A DNA stretch of 64,000 bases from Ziziphus jujuba (Eukaryota; Streptophyta; Magnoliopsida; Rosales; Rhamnaceae): positions 15,345,001 to 15,409,000 of the forward strand of contig NC_083390.1 of NCBI RefSeq assembly GCF_031755915.1, in the 5' to 3' direction. Under the pieces are notes generated by a model. That model ran no database searches. It was not told the DNA's origin and was given only the letters and a program-made list of their open reading frames with translations. This document shows positions 1-12,615 of this stretch, piece by piece. Every line of letters begins with the position of its first letter. Position 1 is the stretch's first letter. Position numbers and translations under genes: made by a program.

Positions 1-218
1 CTTTATTCTTTTGAACACCTAAAACACCATTAGTGAATGAGTGTTTTAGTTTGACTTATCAATAGGCCTTCCATAATCTATTGTGGCGTCTTCATTATAT
101 ACTAAGGTTTCTAATCATAGGTTTGTTAGGGGTCAAGGTGACCATTAAAACTTGAGCATAATTAGATCTGGGCTAATATGATATGGGTTTAGGCACAGGT
201 TGTCTTAGCTTCTTATCA
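1..218 (+). mobile_element. 3' end fragment of a Ty3/gypsy LTR
   Basis: This stretch closely matches 13068-13287, the last part of the LTR in front of the gypsy element at 13 kb. Both carry the 'gaacacctaaaacac' block, the 'attgtggcgtcttcat' block and the 'gatctgggct' block in the same order. It ends near 'cttatca', but no primer-binding site follows, so this is an LTR remnant and not the start of an intact element. Its left end lies outside the window. Confidence 0.6.
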
Positions 219-329
219 AGTTGGGATGACTAGACTTCCTTTGGGATGTCACTTGGAAATTTCCACATCCACAGGAGGATTTATTTGACCTAATCATATG
301 TTCGAGGGTAATTATTTTCGTTTCATGGA

Positions 330-2892
330 AATTAAGACCTTAATATTAGAATCTGATATAGATAAAGTTTGGCTAATGTATTTCAGTGATCTAATGTGGG
401 ACAACTTGTTGAGAGCTAAGCTGTAAATTTCATAAGTTGGCTTTGTGGCATCTGCTTTTGGGTGATGATTTTAGATCTTAGTTTTGATATTTTGTTTTCT
501 TGGGGATGGGGGGTTTTGTATTGACGATATTTTATGGATATAAGATGGTTGATATTCTTGATGATAACTTAATCTCCTAAGGAATATGATTTTTGGGAGC
601 GTAGGTAGAAAATAAAAAAGAGATGAATATTTCCTCATGGTTGAGGATCTAGTAACTATTTCTTAGTACTTGGTTGTGATATTAGAATTAAGATTTAAAT
701 TTCTTTATTGCTCGAGGTATGCACTCTTGGAGTTTGTTCAAAATTGGAAGAATTTGAGGTTTCTTCAAGAATGAATATTTGAGGTGATAGGAGGACTTGG
801 ACTTGATATTTTGGTTTCATATTCTTTGGTGTTGACATCCTTGAGGATTTCTTTTAGGCTTTATAAGCAATATAAGGCTCTTCATTAGAACAAGAATGAA
901 CATTTTTGGTTTATGACTTTGAAGAAGTTGGTTAAAAGAAAGATGTTTATCGAGGTTAAGAAAACTGGATAATCAATGAGGAATATAGATTTTATAATTG
1001 CAAGTACTGGGAGCGTAATCCAAGGCAAAAACAACAATCTCAGTTTTAACTTTATGGCACTGGTATTGGTTAGAAGAAATTAGATTTAAGTTCTAAACTT
1101 TCTTTTTGAATTGATGGATGGATTTCTTTTAGAAAGTTATGAGTTGTTACTTATGCTTCTAGGCAGTTGAAAAAGCACGAGTTGAATTATCAAACTCATG
1201 ATTTAGGGCTTGCTACAATGATTTTTATATTGAAGGCTTGAAGACACTACTTGTATGGAGTTGCTTGTCGGACCTTTACTAATCATAAGAGCCTTAAGTA
1301 TTTGTTTACTCAGAATGAGTTAAACTTACGGCAAAGGAGATGGATGAGGTTGCTCAAGGATATGGATTGCACTATTCCTTTGATGGTTGAGTTATGATAG
1401 TTGGATGTTAATTTGTGGATGCATACGTCAGGAGCACTTTTTGCTAGCTTTTAACTATGACCAATACTTATGGATTGTGTTCTTAAAGCCCAATTTGAAA
1501 ACCCTTACTTGATGAGCACGAGAAGAAAAGTTAAATAAGGGAGAAAGTCAGATTTTGCTAATAGAGGCAATTGAGCCTTGGTGATTGGTTTTGGGCTTTG
1601 TGTTCCAGCTAATGAAAAGCTGAAAAGGCAAACTTTGAAAGAAGCACATAGTTCTACTTATGTCATGCACCCTGATAGTACTAAGATGTACCGTACCCTG
1701 AAAGAGTATTATTGGTGGGCAGGGATGAAGAGAGAAGTTGCTGAATATATATCCAAGCGTTTCATTTGCCAGTAAGTGAAGGCAAAGAGGCAAAAGCCTT
1801 CTGGACTTCTATAGCCCTTACCCATCCCAAAATGGAAATGGGAGCGCATCACGATGGATTTTGTATTCAAACTTCCCCCTACAGTTTAGAGACATGATGG
1901 TATTTAGGTGATAGTGGATCGACTCACCAAGTCTGCACATTCCTTACCTATTTGTGAGAGGTTTTCTCCTCAGAAGTTAGCAGAACTCTTTTTGAATCAT
2001 ATAGTGAGCTTACATGGAATGCTAATATCGATTATATCTTACAGAGATACACGGTTCACTTTGAGTTTTTGGCGGAGATTAATGAATGAACTTGGTGTCA
2101 AGTTAAATTTGAGTACCATTTTTCACCCTCAGACCGGTAGACAATTTGAGAGGACTATTCAGACCTTGGAGGACATGTTGAGGTCATGAGTGCTACAATT
2201 CAAAAGAAATTGGAATGAGTATCTACCTTTGGCAGAGTTCACCTACAACAATAGTTATCACTCGAGCATTGAAATGTCACTGTATGAGGCATTGTATGGA
2301 AGGTAATGCCAGACTCCATTATATTGGAATGAGACAGGTGAAAGGAAACTTCTAGGCCCTGAGATTGTACAGGCAAGAGTGGACAAGGTCAATATTATAC
2401 GGGCCAAGTTGAAAGCAACACAAGATAGGCAAAAGAGCTATACAGACGTGCGTAAGAAGGATCTCGAGTTCGAGGTTGGTGATCGAGTATTCTTAAAGCT
2501 CTCTCGTTGAAAAGGTGTGGTACATTTTGGAAAACGAGAGAAGCTAAGTCCTCTCTACATTGGACCATATGAGATCATAGAGAGAATAGGTCCAATAACA
2601 TACAGAATTGACTTGCCGAAGGAACTTTCTTGAGTTCATGATGTTTTTCACATCTCTATATTCCACAAGTATATCTCAGACCTCTCACACATGTTAGAGA
2701 CACCAGAGATTGAATTGAGAGACGGCTTGTCTTATGAGGAGTAGCCAATGCAAATTTCAGGAAGGGAAGAGAAAAGGCTGTGCAACAAGACTATACCTTT
2801 GGTGAAGGTTCTTTAGAGAAATCACCTTGTCGAGGAGGTGACTTCGGAGCGATAGGATCAAATGCAGAGTTAGTATCCTCACCTCTTCAATA
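330..2892 (+). pseudogene. Decayed pol of a Tekay/Del-type chromovirus (RT, RNase H, integrase, chromodomain)
   Basis: Ty3/gypsy polyprotein remnant read in shifting frames. Order seen: a weak reverse transcriptase with an IDDIL-like active site near 515; RNase H near 1145-1375 ([24 protein letters not shown]); the integrase zinc-binding region and core at 1590-2320 (MYRTLKEYYWWAGMKREV, MDFVFKLPP, IVDRLTKSAH, ERTIQTLEDMLR); and a C-terminal chromodomain-like tail at 2735-2890 (IPLVKVL, RNHLVEEVT, YPHLF). Frameshifts and stop codons occur throughout. In the integrase, the usual SDRD is SYRD near 2038, so the likely second catalytic Asp is Tyr. The Glu in FERTIQ remains. The chromodomain tail and following LTR type point to the Tekay/Del lineage (inference from motifs). 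Dead element; 219-330 is unassigned. Confidence 0.8.
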
Positions 2893-2924
2893 ACTAAGGT
2901 ACGAATTTCATGGATGAAATTTCT

Positions 2925-2939
2925 TTAAGGGGGGTAGGT
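2925..2939 (+). other. Polypurine tract of the chromovirus
   Basis: The run 'aaggggggtagg' sits directly before the LTR start 'tgtaacacccc'. This is the expected place for the plus-strand primer of a Ty3/gypsy element and fixes both the element's orientation and the LTR boundary. Confidence 0.75.
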
Positions 2940-3865
2940 TGTAACACCCCATACCAAAATACACATATTTGAACAAGTTTGACCAAGTGAACAATATGTG
3001 GGTCCAAGTTGACTTTTTCAATGGGCAACATTTTTGGTTTGACTGAGGTGCCATTGTGTAGATCTCGTCGATACGAGTTCATAGATTGGTGGCATGCTAA
3101 ATTCTGAGTTACGGATAAAAAGTTATGGTTTTGAGAAGTTTTAAGCATAAGTTTTATATCAGTGTCCAAACCAATCCCCATTTTTGTCTGTTAGTGATCC
3201 AAAGCTCTATATAAGTCTCAGTAAGTATGCCAAACAGGAAACTAATTTTCAAAATACCCATTTCATCCCCAAAACTCTAAAAATTCTTCCCCCAAACCCG
3301 TGGGTCCGAACTAGGTCGTTTCGACCTGTTTAAGAACAAACCGGGTCATTTTCATTTTTGTTCATCTCGGCCACAACCCTATTACAGGCACCAGCCAGGG
3401 AGAAAGCCCACATCGAGGCGAGCTCAGTCATCAAATTTCATGGTAAGTGGCGGCCGGATGTGCACAGATTTGGCCGGAGAAGACGACGGCGACCAGCGAG
3501 GTGGGTCGCCAAATTTTCATGTTTTTTGGCTGTTTCAGGCCAACCCATAGACCTTTCCTACCATTTTTGGACCTGTAAACTCATTTCCATAGTTATTTTT
3601 TTCAGATTCCTCACCGTTTGAGAGATACGATAATGAGGAGTTCTATCGAAAATTCAATCAAGTTTTCTGACCACCAGAGAACTTTGTGCTGTTGTGGATT
3701 TATTATATATATATATATTCACGTATTATTGCTAATGCATGTTGTGCGTTGTCCACATTTTAAGATGAGATTTCATTGGATATTCTCTAGGGATTGTCAG
3801 ATGGAACTTCACTAGGCGGGACCACCCGGGTGATCCTAAAAGAGTTCTCAAAGTGGGTCCTATCA
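2940..3865 (+). mobile_element. 3' LTR of the Tekay/Del-type chromovirus
   Basis: The LTR starts TGTAACACCCC right after the polypurine tract and ends near 'gggtcctatca', giving about 926 bp with TG...CA ends. The same terminal motifs (TGTAACACCCC and GGGTCCTGACA) bound the two larger LTRs at 7210-9949 and 17018-19991. The blocks 'gatacgagttcatagattgg' and 'aaaaagttatgg' also recur there, so all three are related. A TATA-like 'ctatataag' lies at 3207-3215. The sequence just past the right end matches COBW exon 7, so the element inserted into a decayed COBW copy. Confidence 0.7.
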
Positions 3866-4020
3866 AAATGTGTCATATTTCTTATCCTATAAAATCTCCT
3901 CAAGCCCATAAATATACCTTTAAGAACTTATGTCATACATCATTAAGTAAACCACATTATCATATTAGATTGAGCTTTGGAAAGAGAGAGAAGTTATAAA
4001 TAAACTTTTTTCCTAGAATT
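3866..4020 (-). pseudogene. Remnant of a COBW-gene exon (copy of exon 7 and adjoining intron)
   Basis: Positions 3868-4000 match 42113-42245, which is exon 7 plus upstream intron of the intact COBW gene, in the same orientation. Shared blocks include 'catatttcttatcc', 'atctcctcaagcc' and 'cattaagtaaa', then 'accacattatcatat'. On the minus strand the former exon carries stops and no longer codes. The left end is cut by the chromovirus LTR. This is a duplicated, dead gene fragment. Confidence 0.7.
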
Positions 4021-4779
4021 AGTTCAACTGTGTCCTAGTTGATCCTGACCTTTTAAGGAGAATAAAGTCAATTGTAAATAAGTAAATTTAAGTTGAATTA
4101 GATGTTTTTGTCAAGAACAGCCACATAGTTGAAGACAAACACATAAATGATCCATAGTAATTCTATGGAGAAGTAAGATAGAATGAAGCTTGCAAGTAAA
4201 GGATGATATTCAAAATTTTCCCTTTTTGACTTTACTGACAGCATTAAGGATATTCATATGCTAGAAGTATTTTTGTTGTTTATATCGTAAGGTTCCATGG
4301 ACTCACTACAAATTCCAATTGCAAAAAGCTTTTTATGCCTTACACGTCATCTCACGCAAAAACCAAAAGTCCATCTTTATCATTTCAAAAGAATGAACTT
4401 AGCAATAAATGCAAGCGCTATTTTTATTTATATATTGGTTCATGCAATTAAGATTACTAGACATTAGCATTCATTGTGGTATTTACAAAATTCAAATGAT
4501 TAACTTGTGAATAAATTGTGGGGCATAATATAACCATACACCATTGCCTTTTCATTGAAAAACATATTCATTGCGACTGAAAAATATACTCATTGAAAAA
4601 CATATTCCTTGTGATTGAAAAACGTACAAAGCTTTTAGCAAATTTAGATAGTGCATTATTGATGATAAAGTAAAAAGATATCAAGAATAGTGGAGTCTTT
4701 ATTTTGTCAATAATAATACTTCAAAAAGCATAAATTTTAAGAACTTATAAAATTAAAAACCAAAAATGAACTAGCTGCA
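4021..4779. other. AT-rich spacer, no gene seen
   Basis: No coding pattern, RNA gene or clear repeat was recognised. A short direct repeat, 'aaaaacatattc' with 'attgcgactg'/'ttgtgattga', occurs around 4556-4622. Confidence 0.5.
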
Positions 4780-5130
4780 TTTTAGCTATAGTTTGACCAC
4801 CATAATTTATTTAAAAAAATGCACTCTTAATAACATTAGAAAAACCTTGCTATCCAAATCCTACTAAACATTTTCATAAAAAAGAAAAAAGCAAAAAAGA
4901 AGAAAAGTCCCACAAAAAGTAGCTAGTTCCCACAAAAGGTTGCACGTATTAAAATTATTATTTAATTGTAACTTTTATATTATTAGAAAAACAAATTGAA
5001 AACCATGATACAATAAAACAACATGATATTACTCTCAACTCTATTTTCTCACAAAGCTATAATTTACAAGAAGGAAAAACATTTAGAGGAAAGTATATAT
5101 CTATTTTGGTATCAACAAGTTTGACTAGGA
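4780..5130 (-). pseudogene. Remnant of heparanase-like exon 1 and intron 1 (copy A)
   Basis: The minus strand matches the 5' end of the intact heparanase-like gene (about 35830-36290). Blocks shared with it include 'tagctatagtttgaccac' (4780s versus 35837), 'aaaccatgatacaa' (4999 versus 36183) and 'attactctcaact' (5027 versus 36211). Most of exon 1 between them is deleted. The start codon position reads ATA instead of ATG (5042-5044). The copy cannot encode the enzyme. Confidence 0.75.
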
Positions 5131-5199
5131 GCATTATTTTCTATTTAAAGACATTATTGTGCTTATAAGCATAGTAAATTAAAAAAATTTACAATTATT

Positions 5200-5560
5200 G
5201 ATCTTATCCAGATTCACTCATCTAACTTGTTTATTTATTTTGACAAACAGATCTAAGATGAGATTTAGAACAATGGTTAACATAGTATACCAACATTATC
5301 TGAATCAGACTTGAAAAAAATGGAGCATAAACATGATTAATTATTAAGGACACAAAATAGAAGAATGAAACTAGAAGATGGAAAGGTAGACTTACAACCA
5401 AGTGAAAATGTTCCATAATTGGCATACTATAAACTTTCCTACAGATAAACAAAGCAAAACATAATTGGATCAATAATTTCTATATGTTTTAATATCTTGG
5501 ACAAATGAGAAATTGAAGAAATGGGGTTGAGATTGAAATGGCTTGTAACTCTTAAAAAAA
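5200..5560 (-). repeat. Copy of the heparanase upstream region (copy A)
   Basis: This segment matches two places: 31530-31790 (shared 'gatggaaaggtag', 'cataattggcat', 'agataaacaaagcaaa', 'ttggatcaataattt') and, more weakly, the heparanase upstream DNA at 36420-37420 ('gaaattgaagaaatggg'). It continues the pseudogene at 4780-5130 in the same orientation, so the duplication carried exon 1 plus promoter DNA. Confidence 0.65.
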
Positions 5561-7209
5561 ATAAAAAACAAAATGGACTAGCCAGGTCAAGATTGAACAC
5601 AGTCCTAGTGAAGCAATTGGAAGGAAAAAAAAAAAAAAAGGAAGGGGACAACTTGTCCTAAAGAAAAAAAATAATCCCACTACAGGGGGACACTGACCCA
5701 TTGAAACCTTAGGTCATGACCGAACAAGCTCTCTCTTCCGAAGCTCTCTCATTGGAAACGTGGAATCAGAGCTCTCTCGAAGCTCTCCCACTGGAAACCC
5801 TAGTGAAATCGATGAGTTCTTTTTTATTCTTCTCTTCTTCTTCTTCGACTCTTCTTCTTTTTAATAAATCCTCCTCCTTCTTCTTTTATTCTTCTTTTTC
5901 TTCTTCTATTTTTATGTGGTTTCTTTTCTGGATCTTTTAGTTGCAATTATAATTTATCAGTTTTCTACCTAGCTTTCTCGACTAGTGCCAACGGAGTTGA
6001 CGAAGAAGAAGAATTTGAGGAAGCTCAACTGGTGCTGTCAACAAATCTCCACCTGTAATCTCTCAAATTGTCTTCCCACTAGAAAAAGGGTTAGCTAGAC
6101 CAAGTAAATTTGTTGCTTAAAGCCTTAAAAGACAAAAACAAAAAAAGGAAGAAAAATTTGTTGTGCTCATGTGTTTAGATGATATTTAGGGATTTTATTA
6201 TTAATGTTTATATGGGTGTCGGTGTTTGATATGTATATTGAAGATTTAAACGCATTAAAAAGATGCTGGTAAGTTTTAATTTTAGGTTATGTAAGTTTGA
6301 AAATGACATATTTTGATCATTTACTATGGATGATTATTATTAGTGTATGGTTGCACTTATTAGTTGTTATTGCTTTTGTCAATGTTGTTCACTTTCTGGT
6401 TTATAGTTGGTATTACATTGATATTTATTTCATCAACTTTTTAGTTGTTATTTTTTGGATCAAAGTTTAGTTGTTATGGTTGCACTTGTAAGACTTTGTT
6501 TTTTTTATGGTATTGCTTCTCTTTGTTTGTCTTCTTACTTATATGCATGGCTTTTTAGTTTACAAACAAAAGTTGTCATCTTAATTTTTCCTCTTTGGGT
6601 TTATTTCATTGAGTTAATGATTCAAAGTCAAACTATGTTGTCTCATTGGTTCTCTCTAATAAAGTTTTCTTTTTATTCAAATAAATAAATAAATGAAATC
6701 AAACTGTGCTGTTTTGAGTGAGTGGTGGAAGCAAAAGGTGTTTGAATCGTAGTTGCTTTTTATTTTTTCGATTTTCTAATAAAAATGTTTTTACCTTATA
6801 GTGATCATAATTGTGTAATGTGTACTGTGACTTATAGTGGTAAGCTTAAATATGCTACCATTATTATATTTCTATTTTCAAGATCTAAAAAATTTGATAC
6901 CAAAATTATACTTTGCTTCTAAGTATTTTAGTTGGCTGTATGCCGTGTAATTTTTTAGTAGCTGGAAAAAAACAAAGGAGCTCTATTAAACTAGTAAAGT
7001 GAAAGATAATTTTTCTCCGAGTCCTTTAGTTAGAGATAATTCATTGCTCCAACCATTGTGTTAATGCAATACAAAGGGCAAATGAATCCTTCTTTAGCTA
7101 AGTGTCATTGCATGGCCTTTGTTTTTGTTCTATAAATTGTATTGTACTATAGTCTACAGAAAGAAACTAATCATTGAAACTGAAATTTTATATTATTATG
7201 GAATATTTT
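5561..7209. other. AT-rich spacer with low-complexity TTC/CTT tracts, no gene seen
   Basis: A short serine/phenylalanine-rich open frame at 5716-5940 comes from a (TTC)n-like microsatellite, not from a recognisable protein. 'gaagctctc' is repeated several times around 5740-5790. Nothing else was recognised. Confidence 0.4.
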
Positions 7210-9949
7210 TGTCAGGACCCGTCCAAAATTTCTCACCGGAACCCTAGACAAGCCCTGAATCCAGGGAAACCCTACCGGACTCTCCAATGGAAAATCCGGC
7301 AGAACCTCTCCTAAGGGTTGGACTTATCACAAATTTCCTGCACTGAAAACACACTTCTATATTCATCCCCTTATTCCTCCCATATTACTACAAGTTGATT
7401 CCATAAATTTACAGCACTCCAAATGAATAACAGTAATCCAGTGCATAATTAATACATAAATGTCCGAGACAGTATACAGAGCTTCATGAAGTACTATTAA
7501 GCATAGAATACAACAAGGATGAAAGAAATATTACAATTGAAATAAATGAAGACAAAGGTAACTTCTCGAACTGAAACAGCGACGGAGATTAGGTTCTCTC
7601 CGGAAGAACGTCTACCACCCCTTGCACCTAAGGGAACGGAATTTAAAAATATGAGATGCTAATCATCTCAGTGAGTGACCCTATCTACTGTACACCTTAA
7701 TATTAATAATATAACAAATAAAGGAATTTACTTACTTAATACCAAACAATTAAATAAATAAATAAATAATAAACATTTGAAGGTAATAATTTCTCTCAAA
7801 ACCCTCACTATTCACTCCTTTGGAAATGTTCCCCTTTTAAAACATTTTTGCAAAATCCGTTATTCTTATGCCCGAAAATCAAGGAATCATTAATTTAATA
7901 AATAATAATTAAATAATCCAAATATAAATAAAATGTAATAAAATATAATAAATAATTTTTAGAATACTTTAGGGTTTGAAATTTCTATCTGAAAATTTAT
8001 ACTTGACGCACCACACCATATACCAGTGATGCCCTCCGATACTCATCGTCCCGAGCACCGACTGGCGGGGAGGTTAAAGAGAGAAACTTGCATACGGTGC
8101 TTCGGCATCCCGACAGCGCCGCTGCTGAAACCGTCGTCCCAGCCACGGAAGGAGGCGGCTGATGCGCAATATATAAGACTTGCCTGCACTCGGTCCAATG
8201 GCAACTCACGGGAGACATAATAACTTGCGCACTAATCCACATATACAGCCAGAACACCAATACTGTATGAGTGCGTGTAAAACCAATTATTAATTTTTTT
8301 TTTTATTACGGTACCGATTTTTCAAAAATCACTGTGACAATTATACCAGTTCTCAAATTCACCATCCCACATTTACCTTTAACATTTCCCGTACAAAACC
8401 ATCGATAACAATATACCAATAATTTTTCTCGTATCACAAAGTCCATCAAATAATATTCCACGGGCATAATTATAAAATTTGAAACCACCAATTTAAACCA
8501 ATATTTTCTTTGAAATATTTAAACCAATTATGCCCAAAAAAATAATATAAAAATCCAGATGCAATTAATTAATGAAAATACCTTACTCATGTGTAATAAA
8601 TACAATTAAATCACAATAAAATAATAATCGGGAATTTCTTAATTACCCAAAATTTTGTTTATTATCAATGGGTATATATATATATAAAATAATATTTATT
8701 TTTTCCCAATTATATTTAAATTCCACCACATGAGCATATTCTAGATATCAAATTAACACCAAATAAACATAATTAATCATCCCAAAATAGTTTTAAAGGT
8801 GGGTCACTCACCTGGAGCACGCAATTAACCTAAGATCCTCCATGGGATCAATTCCACGACGCACACGTGCTCTTAGAACAACAATTCACACACAGTCAAA
8901 TAAATTAATATTTTATTCAGGTATATAATACCCGGTACCCGGGGGACTAACGCAAACATTAACCAAAATTGACGAGTAATATACCGAATCGAAGCTTGAA
9001 TGATGAGGATTACGAATCCGGTCTTACTTCCCGGAGATCGGACCCGAGGTGGCCGGAATCTCGTCAGAAAGCTTTCGGCCTTTAGAGCCTCGATTCTCCC
9101 AAACCGTTGCGAATTGGAGGAAAAGGACACCGGATTTAGATTCAGGGGGTCGGAATTAGTGGGGAGGGACTGGCGGTGCAACTGGGTACTCGCCGAAACT
9201 GGATTTTCTGGCGAGCCGTCGTGGTCACCAGCAACCGTTGCCGAAAAACGCTCCGATCCCGGTGCGTTACCGGCCGGTTGGCCGTACGATTTGGGTGGCC
9301 GGTCGGAATTGAGGAGGTGGAGGCAGTGGGGTGGCGCGTGTGGGAAAAGGGTGGCCAGAAAACGGCTAAGTGGCGGTGGCCGGTGCTTTTCTCTCTCCCT
9401 CTCTCTCTCCTCTCTCTCTTTCTCTCCCCTCCCCACCCCCCCCCTCCCGTTTTGCCAAAATAAAAGCCATCGTGGGTGACACTGTTTATCCACGTGGACC
9501 TCTCAGTTGTCGACATGTGGCGTCACTGTTCACTCAAGCCAGATATATTAAAATATTATGGTAGTCGGAAAACTTCACACGTCCATAACTTTTTAACTAA
9601 ATGTCCAATTTAAGCGTGCCGCTAGTCTATGAACTCGTATCGACAAGCACTTTACAACCATACAAAATTCAAAGCAAAATTCTACAACCATAAAAAGTCA
9701 AACTCCCAGCACCTTTTGGACAATTTGAATCTCGACTTGTTTTGCCCATAACTTTCAAACCGTAGCTCCGTTTTCGACGTGCTACTAGTCTACGAACTCA
9801 TGCCAACGTGTACTTAGTAACGGTACCTCAATCATCCTAGAATTCCATCCGAGTCAAAAAGTCAACTTTTGACCCACTCGGTCAACGGTCAACGGTCAAC
9901 CTCGATCAAAGTTGGAAAATTTCCGTTGTACTTTGGGCGGGGTGTTACA
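7210..9949 (-). mobile_element. Solo LTR of a large-LTR Tekay/Del-type retrotransposon
   Basis: On the minus strand the element begins TGTAACACCCC (9949) and ends GGGTCCTGACA (7210), about 2740 bp. Both ends are flanked by 'atttt' (7205-7209 and 9950-9954), a 5-bp target duplication. No primer-binding site, polypurine tract or gag-pol is present, so it is best read as a solo LTR. It matches 17018-19991 over its whole length in inverse orientation. The centre (about 9000-9480) is GC-rich with a GA/CT-rich tract, which opens long but meaningless frames on both strands. Confidence 0.8.
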
Positions 9950-11329
9950 ATTTTTTTCTTGCAAAATTTTAAAATACCATGTTACATGTCAAACAAATGA
10001 TTTTTTTTTTTAATTTTCATTGATTTTATTAGTAAAAAAAATATTTTTTTTTTCCTTTCCTTCCAATACAATTTATAGACATAGTCATAATATCATTAAT
10101 TTTCAAATATTATAGGGTTTAATAAAAAATAAAAGAGAAAGCTGTTAGCCTATGGATATTTAATCAAAAATAGGAATGCTATCATTTTGTTCATTTTTAT
10201 ATATTATTATTTTTTTCCCATATTTCTCATAAGTAATCTCCTTGATAATTTCTTTCATATTCTATGATATTGGTTTTTTTTTTTTTTTAATGTATGATTT
10301 AATGTAAAACTATTTTCTCATCAAGTGCATGCTTGGTAGAATAGCTTTCAAACTTAGTAACCTCCTTGCCTGCTTATTAGTATAGTGTCAAATATAATTT
10401 AAAAGAATTGTAAATGGAAGTTTATAACTTTTAGACTTAATTACTTATTTATAATATGTTAGTATATGTATTCTAAAAGTATCAATGTTCTTTTCTTCAG
10501 TCATGAAGCATTACACATTTTGTTAAGAACCTTTATTTTATTTTATTTGAAGGTATCATTGTTCTTTTTTTAGCTCTATTATGGTATTCAATAGTTATAT
10601 AATCTATAGCTAATGTTGAACATTTTCACTCTGTCTTACAACTATGTGGAAGGTTGCTCTCTAGAAGGACCATTGCTTTCTAGCTTTTTTACCATAAAAA
10701 ATTAGCTAATTTGTATGCAGCTGTAATTTTTAAATTTTTTCCATTTTTATATTTATGCTCTTATGGTATTGAATATTCTTTTTGATGAATAAGCTAGTCA
10801 TTAAGGATTGTCAATCGAACTGTGAGACCACGCTAAGTTTAAAAGCTTAAATGTAGGAAAAATATATGCATTTAAATTTTATTCTTTTATTTTTTTCTTC
10901 CTTTATTTGTCTTCTTCAAATGAAGTTAAGTTTAATCACTCTTACACTTGGCTGATGTAGACCTTTGTAATCTGTATTTCATTATAACTTAACATCTTAT
11001 ATATATATATATATACACATACTGTGTTTTTTTAATCACTCTAATACTTGGGGATAGTATATTTTTTTTATAAAATATGCCTATTTATTTTATAATAGAG
11101 TTATGCTTTTTGTGTTTCTATTGTGTTTAATGTGTAAACAAGTGGAAGAAATTTATTGTGTTTTTTTTTTTTTTTTTTGGGTTCTTCTTTATAATGTAGT
11201 AGAAATGGATTGAAGAAAGGTCACTAGGTTTTGTTGCTTGTCAATTATTTAGAATTAAAATCATTTTGTGTGTGTTTTATGGTAGTTTTGCTTATGTACA
11301 TATACTTATCATGGTAAATTAGAAATGAT
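9950..11329. other. AT-rich spacer, no gene seen
   Basis: T-rich low-complexity DNA with a short TA run near 11001. No coding pattern was recognised before the transposase remnant. Confidence 0.5.
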
Positions 11330-12165
11330 GTAGGTGTTAGAAATCGAATAACTAGGACTAGAGAATTACGTACATCTTTTGTAAACAGTTTGTTGGACAA
11401 TGATATAACTTGTATTAATCAACTTAGGATGGATAGGAGAACATTTGCTATTTTATGCCAGTTATTATGTCATGATGGATATATTAAAATAGATGGAACT
11501 GTTACATGGAAAGAGTAAGTGTGTATATTTTAGCACATAATTCCTCATCATGCAAAAAACCTTACGATTATCACTAGATTCTATAAATCAAGGAAGATAA
11601 TCAGTAGTTACTTTAATTCAGTGTTGAATGGAGTATTATACTTACATGGGATTTTATTAAGACATCTAAAACCTGTGTCAAATAATCTTTCGAATGACAG
11701 ATGAAAAGTGTTTAAGGTATGTTTGTGAATTAGTTTGATTAATAATCTTATATTTAGATTATTTGCAACATTATATTACTTGGGTAATTTTGTTTAAGAA
11801 ATAGAATTGTTTTTTAGTATTAAATGGAACTTATATTAAGGTGAATGCACATGAAATCAATAAGCCACAATATCAAACAAGGAAAGGTAAGAAAGTCATA
11901 AATGTCTTAGGTGTATGTAACCAGAATATGGAATTCATATTTGTATTATCTAGTAAGGAAGTTCTGCTTTGGACTCGAGAGTACTCTGAGATGCATTAAG
12001 TAGGCCAAACAGATTAAAAGTGCCAATTAGTAAGACTAATTCTCAAATTGTAAATCATAATGGTCGAACCTTCATAAACTGATAGGAGGTACTTTTCTTT
12101 TTTAGGTTGTTACTTACTTAGTAGATGCAGATTATATTAATGGTGAATGATTTCTTGTTGATGAG
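11330..12165 (+). pseudogene. Broken PIF/Harbinger-type (HARBI1-like) transposase
   Basis: Fragments in several frames line up in order with plant HARBI1-like nucleases. They are an N-terminal part (TRELRTSFVNSLLDND, then INQLRMDRRTFAILCQLL) at 11350-11475; ILAHN near 11530; a YFNSVLNGVLYLHG-like block near 11610; the catalytic-domain block LNGTYIKVNAHEINKPQY with TRKG near 11825-11895; NVLGVCNQNMEFIFVLSS to about 11955; and YLVDADYINGE near 12115-12150. The Asp expected in LDGTYIKV is replaced by Asn. Stops and frameshifts separate the blocks. The family cuts and pastes DNA with a DDE nuclease; this copy is dead. No terminal inverted repeats were identified. Confidence 0.75.
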
Positions 12166-12195
12166 AATCTACCCATATTGTACAATCGACTATCC

Positions 12196-12615
12196 ACTAA
12201 GGTGCTGATCCTTTACAAATGAAGATGGAACCAATTACTACGGCATAAGCTAGGAGATTCAAGCATAATCTGGTTAGCTTCATTAAAGAAGTAATTCAAT
12301 CTCAAGAGGACATGACAATACCCAAAGATCCAAAGCCTATCTCATGTATCCAAGTTACGAAGGTGGAAATGGACCCGACGAGTTGTTTTGGTACATTTTT
12401 GGATTTCGAGCAGCAAAGAATGGATTCAACACTTTATGAGCTCAATTGATATCACTAAAAGGCCATGGAATCATGCCAAGGCCAAAGAAACAGCATTTAA
12501 AATCCACTTGTATGCATAGCTCTTCTTGTTAGCCGAAAATGCTCATTTTGGTGCTGGCTTTGACTTCTTTTGTTGTGCAAGCAAGTTTGCCTTATTCAAA
12601 TCAAGGGGCAACGTA
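12196..12615 (+). pseudogene. 3' tail of a Ty3/gypsy element, ending in a polypurine tract
   Basis: One frame reads ARRFKHNLVSFIKEVIQSQE, which resembles the basic '...TRARAKRF...' tail common near the end of plant gypsy polyproteins. One stop replaces a residue in that motif. The purine-rich 'tcaaggggcaa' at 12601-12611 lies just before a TG start at 12616, fitting a polypurine tract. The upstream body of this element is missing. Confidence 0.45.

Noticed and set aside
5716..5940. Ser/Phe-rich open frame after an ATG
   Set aside because: Built on TTC/CTT microsatellite DNA, with no domain and no linked exons.
8873..9516. Long open frames (up to 206 codons) on both strands
   Set aside because: They lie in the GC-rich, GA/CT-repeat centre of a solo LTR, overlap each other in several frames, and resemble no protein family.
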